A stretch of 64,000 bases of DNA, taken from Hanleya hanleyi (Eukaryota > Mollusca > Polyplacophora > Lepidopleurida > Hanleyidae). A program made the position numbers and the translations under genes. The stretch is from positions 62,001 to 126,000 of the forward strand of contig JAVTVY010006821.1 of the NCBI GenBank assembly GCA_036873755.1. Direction: 5' to 3'. This document shows positions 36,246-44,440 of this stretch, in pieces. The notes below the pieces were generated by a model that was given only the letters and a program-made list of their open reading frames with translations, was not told where the DNA came from and did no database searches. Positions within the stretch are counted from its first letter, which is position 1. The number at the start of each line of letters is the position of its first letter.

Positions 36246-37010
36246 GAAGTCATGTGGCTCTGTCAGTATGTCGGCACCTCTTCCCACTTCCCGTATATGT
36301 GTTGTAATTCCTCCTTATCCTGCTGCTGTAATTCCCCATGTTGCGCTCTGCACCCCTTGCATAGACAATAACCCTCAGCTTTCCATCCTGTTTCTGGGAT
36401 AATACGGCACCAAGCCCATTATTCGATGCATCAGTCTACAGGACAAATGGCAAGGAGTAATCTGCATAACCCAGTATTGGCGTCGCTGCACAAGTCTGGT
36501 ATGTGATTGGTGCATTGTACAGATCAAACAGCATGCGATGGTATTCAAACAAGCCTAGCGGGGCGGTGATTGCTGTCTTATGTTTGTCGGATTCGTCCAC
36601 ATCCACTTGATGATAGGCAGACTGTCGAGTCCATTGTGGAGAAGAATTTAGCACCCGACAAAGCATCCATTGATTCTTCTATACGTGGCAGAGGATATGC
36701 GTCTTTACGAGTCTTGGCATTCAGGAGTCTGTAGTCCACGCATACGCGGAGAGTTCCAGATTTCTTCTTGACCAGAACAACAGGACTGGCATATCCACTT
36801 CCTCTGGGGCGGATGATTCCCTTCTTGAGCACTTGTTTAATTTGTTGCTTTACCTCGCCAAGATGGTGCAGCGGTATACGGCGATGAGGTAGGCGGATAG
36901 GATCATCATCTGTAGTTGGAATGGAATGCTTCACAGCATCAGTATGACCCAGATCATCATGGGAAGTAGCAAAAATAGAGTTGTACTTCCAAAACATGCT
37001 CAACTCGAAT
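36246..37010 (-). pseudogene. Ty3/gypsy reverse transcriptase and RNase H start, deleted palm
   Basis: On minus: HSIPTTDDDPIRLPHRRIPL, VKQQIKQVLKKGIIRPRGSG, YASPVVLVKKKSGTLRVCVD and YRLLNAKTRKDAYPLPRIEE are the finger domain, followed after a frame change by SAYHQVDVDESDKHKTAITA and LGLFEYHRMLFDLYNAPITYQ. The text then jumps to TPILGYADYSLPFVL and an RNase H start TDASNNGLGAVLSQK, so the segment with the YxDD box and thumb has been deleted. A stop precedes the RNase H aspartate. Confidence 0.85.
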
Positions 37011-37181
37011 CTTTTGCTCCTCGCTTCCCTTGAATGCTGTCAAATCCAAACCCTCTGGCAACTCGTTTGAAGACATTTGACAGGAGTATCTGTTGTCATC
37101 ATCGACGTTCATCATGCCGGTGTGGTTGATGATAATTTCACTGGCAGTAACCTCAAGCTGAACCCTGGTTCTAGGCTTCAG

Positions 37182-37790
37182 TCAAACATCCTTCTTTGTG
37201 AGGTTGACCAGTTTAACATAAAATGAGCCACTTGTAGAATCTACAAGCGTATCCATCAGGAGTAAATTGCCTTGTAGTGGAGAGGCCAGGGGATCTACCA
37301 AGGCACAGGGCCCACAGTGTATTCCTACCACGCGGACATCACTAGCACTATCAGCTGGTACCCGTACTTCATCAACTCCAGCAGCACGACAAACTCCGAC
37401 CCCAACAGGAGATTCCTGTGGCAAAGGGAACAGACCGGCATACTGCGGCAATTGCTGCAATATATTGGTCCCTATCAAACCGGGCAACAGCTTCTCCCGG
37501 GTATTGCCTGGATTATCCTTTACCACAAGGACTCCGTCCACCTCCACATCCAGCTGTAAATATCCGACAAACGGTATTTCAGACCCATTAGCTGCCCGAA
37601 GGGAAAACAAATTTCCCGTCATTTGTGGTTGGCCATACTTACCCTCAAGGTGTTCCCGGAAAAACTCTTCCGTTACAGTACTTACCATGGACCCGGTGTC
37701 AATTAGGCATGAAACGGGCACGCTCCCAATTTTGGCCACAACTGTCGGTACACCGCTCACAGTACTGTCAAACCAACCACTTGAATCTGC
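37182..37790 (-). pseudogene. Ty3/gypsy aspartic protease
   Basis: Catalytic motif CLIDTGSMVSTVTEEFF, then a flap-like SLRAANGSEIPFVGYLQLDV and the hydrophobic LPGLIGTNILQQLPQY block. Matches retropepsins of gypsy pol. About 190 residues are open; a stop (37180s) separates it from RT. Cleaves Gag-Pol in virus-like particles. Confidence 0.8.
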
Positions 37791-37796
37791 TGGAGC

Positions 37797-38813
37797 TTAT
37801 AAGTTTCCCGGAAGTGTATTTCCAGCCTCCTGTGCCTGACGGTAGGCATGACAATCTGCCTTAACGTGACCACGTTTTAGACAGAAAAAGCAAAAAATAG
37901 ATTGCTGCCGATGCCCCCCACCAGAATTTCTCCGATCCAGCTGCTGATCCATTTTCACTTGCTGACTAGCTAGGGTATCCAACATCTTCTTTTGCTCTGT
38001 CATCATGGTGGCCATGGCTTCCAGCATCTTATCCTGGGGAGAAATGCTCTCCTGGGTGATGTCTTCTAGACCATCACTATATGCGGTCGCGTGAATAACA
38101 AGCCGCGCTGTCAGCTGTACTGCCCTGTTACAGAAACCATCACGCGCTCTGGACCTAGCTGTAATCTTTGACTTACCATCTGCCAAGACCGCCGTATATT
38201 TGAGGGCCATCTCGCGGACAATGAGGAAAGTGGCAGCTGGCTTATCTTGCATGAATTTATTTAGTTCCCATTGCAACCATCTGTCCCCCACCCCCCTCAC
38301 TCAACTGTTCTTTAAGTAACGTGTCCCGATTTTGTACCCTCTCGGGTGCTACTCGAGCTAACCTATCCACAAGATCTACTAGTGCATGGGAAAAGTCTGA
38401 CAAACTCTCACCATCTTACTGTTGTTTTTCATAAAAAGACCTCAGAATCTGCGAAGGAGTCCATCTTTCCTCATACACTTCTCTCCTTAAACCATCCCTC
38501 CGCAGTATTTATATCTGAACGACACCTAATCTCAGACCGGGCGGCGCCATCTAAATGTGATACCAGGTAGTCTACAGACACCGTCACCGAAACTGAGGGA
38601 TTGGACCACGGACTTGGCGTCCTGCACCCAATCTTCAATAGAAGATTGTCCTGAAAATCTTTTCAGCATTCTCTCTCTTGGAATGTTAACTGTCACTGAG
38701 GCCCGCGCTGTTAGAGCCTGGCCCTGCAGTGATAGCAGGAGCTCTATCACTTTGGCGCTCCAGACGAAGTGCCTCCAGCTCCCTCTGGCGCCCCTCCAGG
38801 TCTTCCACTAACG
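37797..38813 (-). pseudogene. Ty3/gypsy gag with CCHC zinc knuckle
   Basis: Minus-strand pieces in order: coiled-coil lead (LEGRQRELEALRLERQ), IPRERMLKRFSG and SSIEDWVQDAK, a capsid-like stretch (SLSDFSHALVDLVDRLARVA, then GDRWLQWELNKFMQDKPAAT), and a knuckle CFFCLKRGHVKADC (C-x2-C-x4-H-x4-C). Frames change at least twice. The start codon is not seen; the sequence abuts the 5' LTR at 38814. Confidence 0.75.
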
Positions 38814-39694
38814 GTAACGGTGATCTTATGTACCCTATAAAACGGTGATGTTATATACCCTATCAAACGGTGACCAACCAGTCTATTATGTTGCTATGAT
38901 GTTATGGTCGTTTCATGTCTGACAGCAACCAACAGATCACATGGTCAACAATTACATGTGGTACCTGGCCAATACCACGATGTTGTTAGGAATTACTGAC
39001 ATCGATATCTCCAGAGAAAGACCAGCCTGCTTGGAGCATAATCCAAATAGCCTCCGCATAATTGTTCAATCAACGAGCAGGTCTTACGGATCAATACTGA
39101 TTTCCAATATTAACTCATGTCTTGCTTGGGTAGAAGTACGAATCCATACATAATTTGCACCGCTGATCAACAAAACTCCTAGTTAAAATGGTATTCCCAT
39201 ATAAGCGTCTCTCTATGGGAAAGTTTACTGCAAGACTGCCCATGTGGCCCGGACAGCAAGGTTATAAAGATATAAACACCCACACTGCCGAACCCCACCA
39301 GGATGGTCTGATAACCTATTTCCTGTTTATAAACTTTTGACCAACTTAGTACACATACAGTATCCTTTCCGGTCAACGGTGAACAAATACCAACACCTAC
39401 TGCACTGAGATAGCACTATCACACATCCCAATGATAGTGGAATGTACTAACGTTAGTCAAAGCAATACACCATAGATGTGATATTCAGGTATGGCCACAT
39501 TAAACTGCAACACATTTAAATACGTGTCTTCACTTGTAAAATATAGACCAGTATAAAATCACCAATGTATGGCGAAAGCTACTTTTAACAGAACTTTGAC
39601 AAAAAGCGCAATAAAGTACCCCAGCACTAAACTAATCAAAATATTAATAAAAATGACCTAACTATAATTGTAAAAATAATTAGAGCCGGTCACA
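38814..39694 (-). repeat. 5' LTR of the gypsy element
   Basis: 881 bp, matching 32360-32623 plus 33399-33973. Minus-strand start TGTGACCGGCTC. Directly abuts gag, so leader sequence is missing. Confidence 0.85.
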
Positions 39695-39824
39695 ACCGCT
39701 TCCTTACTTTAATTGCAAATGGGCTACTTGGTTATATTTGTATCTATTTTAATCATTTTCAGTAGAATGTTAAAGGAGAGTTGAAGGGCAGGGAAGCCGA
39801 TGACGTAACTAAGAAAAAAAAATG

Positions 39825-40110
39825 GTTCGGGGGGTCAAACGAGGGACACGGAGGATCATAGGAGCGAGCAGGTGCATGGGGTCATCCGGAGGACGAATCT
39901 ATTTTTGGCGCGGATCGAATGTCGGGACACAAGGTCATAGGAGCAAGCAGGTGGCTCGGGTCGTGGAGAGTTCGAAGCTATTTTTGGCGCGGGTCGAATG
40001 AGGGACACGGGAGTCATCGGAGGGTCATCGGAGCGAGCAGGTGCATGGGGTCATACGAAGGACGAAGCTATTTTTGGCGCTGATCGAACGAGGGACACGG
40101 AATGGTTTAG
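39825..40110. repeat. Tandem GGGACACGG / TTTTTGGCGC repeats
   Basis: Three imperfect units of roughly 80-95 bp share CGAGCAGGTGCATGGGGTCAT, GACGAAGCTATTTTTGGCGC and AACGAGGGACACGG. Directly left of the first Polinton gene; could be part of the outer element's terminal repeat, but no matching inverted copy is seen. Confidence 0.6.
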
Positions 40111-40184
40111 GATAAAATGACGAGCTTTTCGAGCTCATTCACCACTCGCCTTTCGTGGTACACGCATCTATCAGTCGCTACAAG

Positions 40185-41036
40185 ATGATCTCCCTGCCAT
40201 ACAAAGTTTCCGCAGAAGTCTTTGGAGAGAAGGGGGCTGTCTTTCTACGTATTATCGATCACGGCGATGTACCCAACACGTCTCAGTCGAAGTTCATCAC
40301 ATTAACTACGAAGGCATGAGACAACCTAACATTTTACCTGCGGACCATCGACTCCTTTCTCGAACGAGGTGTGGACACACCCCAGCCTCTAAGCCTGGGC
40401 AAAGATGTATATATCAGTCATAATGTATTCAAGGGGAAATCATACGTGCACATCAGGTACTGGGATAAATCTACCACCAACGCAAGGAAGATATTTCCGA
40501 CGACTAAAGGAATTGCATTGGACGGGGTCTTATGGTCGGAGTTGAAAAAGAAAGCTCGAGAGATAAACGCTGCGCTGAAGGAGATGATAGCCGGCATTCA
40601 GGTTTGCGCATCGGGAGTCTTCGACGACGACGACATGTCATCGCCTCCACCGACTCGTACGGTTTGCTGAAGGACACAACTCCTCGAACATGCCATTAAG
40701 AAAGCGTGCATCGAAGAACTAGCCCCTATGATCTGTGAAATAAGGAGAGAACGCTGCCCCGGATGTGAGATCGACGACCCCAGCCAGGATCATCACGAGT
40801 GTATGATGAACGATCCCGATGAGATGGCGGACTTATACTTTGACGATGCTCTAGAACGTATTGATGAAAATGCGGCCATGAAGAACTTTGAATCCCTCAT
40901 CCAAAGGCAAACGGAAGTGAACGTGCACCCCCGTGTACGTGCACCTGATGAAATACCAGTGCGAAGACTGGAGGGAGACGGAACTGAAAACCGACCAATG
41001 GAAAAGGGACTTACTGAACTGTATGAAAAACGCTAA
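40185..41036 (+). pseudogene. PC4-like coactivator protein of the outer Polinton
   Basis: One reading frame from ATG 40185 to the stop at 41034-41036 is broken only by TGA codons at 40317-40319 and 40668-40670. The middle part shows SYVHIRYWDKSTTNARKIFP and TTKGIALDGVLWSELKKKA, which resembles the ssDNA-binding PC4/Sub1 fold (basic strand, KGI-L, W-L). The C-terminal part has RCPGCEIDDPSQDHHECMM, a Cys/His motif that I associate with invertebrate Polinton proteins. It likely acted on element transcription or replication; both are inferences. First gene of the plus-strand block. Confidence 0.55.
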
Positions 41037-41372
41037 CGAAAACTCTAACCAGTGTACTCTATGTTTTGGTTGGTAACAATACATACTTTATAAACTACCT
41101 ATCTCGGGTTGTTGTCGATGTTATTTAGTTAGCTTAAGTTAGCGTTCTCGTCATTAACCGGTGGGATACGTAGATGAGGGCAGGCATGGCGTCTAATGCA
41201 CGGGTTAACAGAGTTTAAAGCCCTGTACCCGAGAACACGTGTGATTGGTCACTTTTTGCGGTGCTCACGAGTGTATAGTGAACCATTCGAAAATATCTTA
41301 TTTTTTCAAACTATATTATAAATAAGCGAACTGTATATTTTCCGCTTATTCCCAAGCCGGACGTCGATCGGT

Positions 41373-41783
41373 ATGGATCAATACCAGAGAAAGCTCGTCA
41401 TACTTAAAGTTCTTTCTATAGGGGTTATATCGCTCCTAATTATACCACTCATCGTATTGTCCACGAAACGAACACCCTGTCCTTCATGCGCGTACCACAC
41501 CGGCAAAGATACACCGCGTGTTTTCGAAATACCATCGAGTGATATAACCATCATTCCCAACAGAACTTTATGTACACTGATGCAGCAAGTTATTATCGAC
41601 GATCATTTACGGGCTACTGTTTGCATCTACGCCAAGTTATTGAGGATTGATCTGCGTTATTTTATCAACGACAAAGCCACTATAAAGGGCATGGTCTTGC
41701 ACTACATGCAGTGGACATTACTCAAAGCTCGAACCCGTCTCATCGATACAGCTATTCATAACCTGCTAGAAAAGAAAATTTAA
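41373..41783 (+). CDS. Small membrane protein of the outer Polinton
   Basis: 136 residues. Residues 11-30 (ILKVLSIGVISLLIIPLIVL) form a clear hydrophobic segment after a short basic lead, suggesting a single N-terminal anchor. The rest contains CPSCAYHTG and LCTLMQQVIIDDHLRATVCI, an alpha-helical looking soluble part. It is intact. Stop TAA lies 2 bases before the next ATG at 41786. Function unknown; accessory virion or apoptosis-related protein are both possible. Confidence 0.5.
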   Translation: MDQYQRKLVILKVLSIGVISLLIIPLIVLSTKRTPCPSCAYHTGKDTPRVFEIPSSDITIIPNRTLCTLMQQVIIDDHLRATVCIYAKLLRIDLRYFINDKATIKGMVLHYMQWTLLKARTRLIDTAIHNLLEKKI

Positions 41784-41785
41784 AG

Positions 41786-41962
41786 ATGGATTGGAATCAA
41801 ATGGTGAATGCCGTCACCTCTTTACACGCCTACAAATCTATCATCCATAACATGTTTGAAGACGACGTAGTAAATAGAGGCCGCCTAAATTTACTACATA
41901 TCTATACATATTCAGTGTGTCAGAATGTTTTCGATAAGTTGAAATTTGGGATTACTATATAA
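41786..41962 (+). CDS. 58-residue ORF with Bcl-2 BH1-like stretch
   Basis: Starts MDWNQMVNAVTSLHAYKSII and continues EDDVVNRGRLNLLHIYTYSV, which resembles the BH1 box of Bcl-2 proteins (acidic-x-x-N-W-G-R followed by an amphipathic helix), with Arg for Trp before GR. It ends at TAA 41960-41962 without a BH2 box, so it may be a truncated or partial Bcl-2-like gene. Tightly packed between the membrane protein and the minor capsid gene. The preceding 41373-41783 frame may encode the other half of the same ancestral protein. Confidence 0.35.
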   Translation: MDWNQMVNAVTSLHAYKSIIHNMFEDDVVNRGRLNLLHIYTYSVCQNVFDKLKFGITI

Positions 41963-42007
41963 CGCTATACCAACGCCTAAGGAGACAGTTGACTGCGAAT
42001 CAGTCGA

Positions 42008-42430
42008 ATGGATAAGTACATCGTCGTAAACAGCGAAGACTCCAATACGCTTTTCCCCGAGAATCGACCATACAAATTTCGCGTCAGCTTGAATAAAAGC
42101 ATCCATTTCGACGAGTCTTGGGTCGTAGCCTTAGCAGAAATATTCATCCAAAGACAACCGCAGGTTAAATCAAGATCTCTTTTACGCCTGTGTTGTAATA
42201 TATGCGGAGATTCATTCGTAGGCGAGACGAAAGTACCTCTACTACGCTACGTCGAGGCCTCCGGACTCCAGAAAAAAACGGTATCTAGGATATACCCCAC
42301 GCCGTATTACCTACCCATCATTTTCAGCGACGTACGCTATCTAGAAATCGATATAACCGACGAACAGGGTGAACCGGCGACATTTCTCACCGAATCCGTC
42401 ATCGTAACGCTTCACGTAAAACAGCTATGA
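42008..42430 (+). CDS. Minor capsid (penton) protein of the outer Polinton
   Basis: 140 residues. N-terminal VNSEDSNTLFPENRPYKFRV leads to a SWVVALAEIFI strand, and the C-terminal YPTPYYLPIIFSDVRYLEID plus ESVIVTLHVKQL are the typical opening and closing strands of the Polinton/adintovirus single jelly-roll penton. The middle seems shorter than in most relatives, so an internal deletion is possible. Stop codon overlaps the ATG of the next gene (ATGA at 42427-42430). Would form vertices of an icosahedral virion. Confidence 0.75.
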   Translation: MDKYIVVNSEDSNTLFPENRPYKFRVSLNKSIHFDESWVVALAEIFIQRQPQVKSRSLLRLCCNICGDSFVGETKVPLLRYVEASGLQKKTVSRIYPTPYYLPIIFSDVRYLEIDITDEQGEPATFLTESVIVTLHVKQL

Positions 42431-43077
42431 CCGGGAGACCGTTGTACATCCCCGATGTGAATAAATGGATCAGATTTTATCGGAACGAGGCAAAGTCTGT
42501 CCATAAACCCTCGACGTATTTTAAGAAGCAGAAATTACAAGCGTCTAGTCCGTCATTCATAATCCAGCCGTCGTCCATTAGAGAATATCCACGTCCATAA
42601 TCCAAAGACCTATTCCATATTCCATATAACAGTATTAGCACCAAATTCAAAAAGACAATCATAGTATACATAAACATAGGCTTGTTTCCTGCAAGAGAAG
42701 CGGTCAACAGTTTTCAATGATGCCGGCAAGACATCATGATGTTCCAAAAATATCAAATCCGTATCGCTGATCAGTATTCTTAATCCATAATATTCGTTGT
42801 AAAGTCGTCATCTAAACGTGGAGGACTCGGCGGTAAGACGGGTGAATCCTGCATTATTCCCGTCGATCCTCATTCTAAAAACGTCAGCGAGAAGAAATTC
42901 AAGACGCCGGCTATTCAGCTTACGCCCCCCTCTCAACAATTGGTCGAACAAGTCTGAAGTCTCGAGAACGCGTGAACAGGAACCCATAAATAGGAAGCGT
43001 TCTCTTCCTACCGTCAGTTCACCCACCGATAAACGGAGAGCGCGGACCAAAAGATCGCATCTCTTCGAGTTATAACA
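42427..43077 (+). pseudogene. Small basic virion-type protein, interrupted by family P insertion
   Basis: Begins MTGRPLYIPDVNKWIRFYRN (WIRFY box common at the start of the short Polinton protein after the penton). At ~42533 it is cut by a 280-bp inverted retroelement piece. After it, one frame gives GGLGGKTGESCIIPVDPHSK and TPAIQLTPPSQQLVEQV, then a frameshift leads to a basic tail PTDKRRARTKRSHLFEL to 43075. I infer a core/cement protein; the family is only partly characterised. Confidence 0.55.
42534..42815 (-). mobile_element. Family P retroelement 3' end in a Polinton gene
   Basis: Reverse complement of 33120-33398, same 3' end ATTACAAGCGTC on plus. Inserted in the small basic protein gene of the outer Polinton. 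Confidence 0.8.
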
Positions 43078-43284
43078 TGGCACTCCTCACCGACAAAGGG
43101 TTCACCGAAGGTTAACCTAGCGAATTATCGTTAGTAGGTTCTCATCACCCCCTACGTAAACAGCAGTTGAAAGGCGCTATGTTATCGACGTTCGACCGTC
43201 TTATCAAATCTCCGAAGATGCACCCGTCGAATTCCTGATATCCGGTCAAGGCTCGGATTACATCGACTTGAAGTTTACGAGAAC
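43078..43284 (+). pseudogene. Major capsid protein of the outer Polinton, N-terminal stub only
   Basis: Starts MALLTDKGFTEG, a frameshift/stop follows, then YVIDVRPSYQISEDAPVEFL and GQGSDYIDLKFTR, which correspond to the N-terminal strands of the Polinton major capsid protein (compare the same region of the inner element at 52480-52590). The sequence then jumps straight into the ATPase, so the rest of the capsid gene, and any protease gene, has been deleted. Confidence 0.65.
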
Positions 43285-44040
43285 CGAAAATCTGCGCAAA
43301 CATGTCGAGTTACATCACGGCGGACGGCTTACAATGATACGTGATGTAATGTCCGATGTCATTACGGATGAAAGGGTATCCGAAACAAAGGCTGTGAATG
43401 CGGCCTTTCAACATCCCTTTACCGGGTGTGGAAACGCTTGGAAGGGACCGACATTCAGCCCTCTCCCACGCGTATTGTCTGGTGTTACGGACAATGGCAG
43501 CCCGCCTACGAGAATACAAGATTTAAAGAATGTGAGCTTCGTTCCCGGAATCCCGCACGATATCGGGAAGACCTATTACTTCGACCCTGCGCAGATCAAT
43601 ATTGTGGTGCTCGACGATATGATGAGCCAAGCCAAATCAGACGGACAAGTCGGGGATCTGTTTACCAAAGGCTCTCACCATCGGAATCTATCCATGATTT
43701 ACTTGACGCAGAATCTCTTCCCCCAAGGCAAGGCGTCCAGAGACATCACATTGAACTGCCAATACTTCGTGCTTTTCAACAATCCCATCGACCGTCATCA
43801 AGTTCAGCTCTTCGGAAGACGATAGGCTAGTTCACGAAAAAGTACGAAGAAGCTACCACCAAGCCTTACGGTTCCCTAATAATCGATTTGAAGCCGACTA
43901 CACCGGAAAGCCAAAGGCTAAGAATGAAGCTGGATGCGCGAACACAGACCGGACAAGGTCTATGCAGAAAGGCAATACCTTCTTGGTATAGGGAACAAAC
44001 GGGAGAAGGGAGACGTGAGAAATCGGGTGCTATAAAGCGT
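43285..44040 (+). pseudogene. FtsK/HerA-type genome-packaging ATPase, Walker A lost
   Basis: N-terminal NLRKHVELHHGG is the end of the zinc finger usual for this protein; AAFQHPFTG is the strand before Walker A. The P-loop is gone and the frame shifts (PTRIVWCYGQWQPAYE is readable in another frame at about 43465-43512). The original frame returns with SFVPGIPHDIGK, INIVVLDDMM (Walker B, about 43597), GDLFTKGSHHRNLSMIYLTQ and CQYFVLFNNPIDRHQVQLF. A stop at 43823 is followed by further family-like text (PYGSLIIDLKPTTPESQRLR). Would pump DNA into the capsid; this copy cannot. Confidence 0.85.
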
Positions 44041-44045
44041 ACCAT

Positions 44046-44399
44046 ATGGTGAAACATGACACGTGGAAAGCCCTGTTCGGTAGAGCATCGCGTATGGAAT
44101 TCAACGATGATATCAAAATGAAGATTAGAGAGTTCATAACGAATGGTTGTACGAAGCAGGAGGCTGAGGTCCAAGCAATAACTGAATACATGCCCCACAT
44201 GGTGAAGACGCTACGCCGGATGTATCTCGATGTGATCTTGGGTATAAAAGCTCTGGAGAACGACCCAATTCATGAGGAAATCATGAAGACCTGTGATGAC
44301 CTTCAGAAGTCCTACAACACGAGCTATGAGGAAGCGATGAAACAAAGCGTTAAAATGAAGGAACACTTGTTCGATAAACTTTACGAAGACGATGAATAA
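44046..44399 (+). CDS. Conserved small protein after the ATPase
   Basis: 117 residues, intact, highly charged and helical: EFNDDIKMKIREFITNGCTK, EYMPHMVKTLRRMYLDVILG, IKALENDPIHEEIMKT. Last gene of the plus block; its end and an AATAAA (44394-44399) face the 3' end of the polymerase gene at 44441. Function unknown. Confidence 0.5.
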   Translation: MVKHDTWKALFGRASRMEFNDDIKMKIREFITNGCTKQEAEVQAITEYMPHMVKTLRRMYLDVILGIKALENDPIHEEIMKTCDDLQKSYNTSYEEAMKQSVKMKEHLFDKLYEDDE

Positions 44400-44440
44400 A
44401 TTCCACGCATTTTATTAATAAACGTACACAGTTTGTAAAA

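Larger units (their letters stand above)
32360..39694 (-). mobile_element. Decayed Ty3/gypsy LTR retrotransposon
   Basis: Two ~0.88 kb LTRs (the left one enlarged by an insertion) flank, on minus, gag, aspartic protease, RT/RNase H and integrase in canonical order. A polypurine tract (minus, 33974-33988) borders the 3' LTR, which begins TGTGACCG on minus. I see no clear target duplication. Internal deletions, stops and three later insertions show it is inactive. Confidence 0.85.

Noticed and set aside
37267..37839. Plus-strand 190-codon frame
   Set aside because: Antisense of the gypsy protease (LIDTGS on minus); no independent motif.
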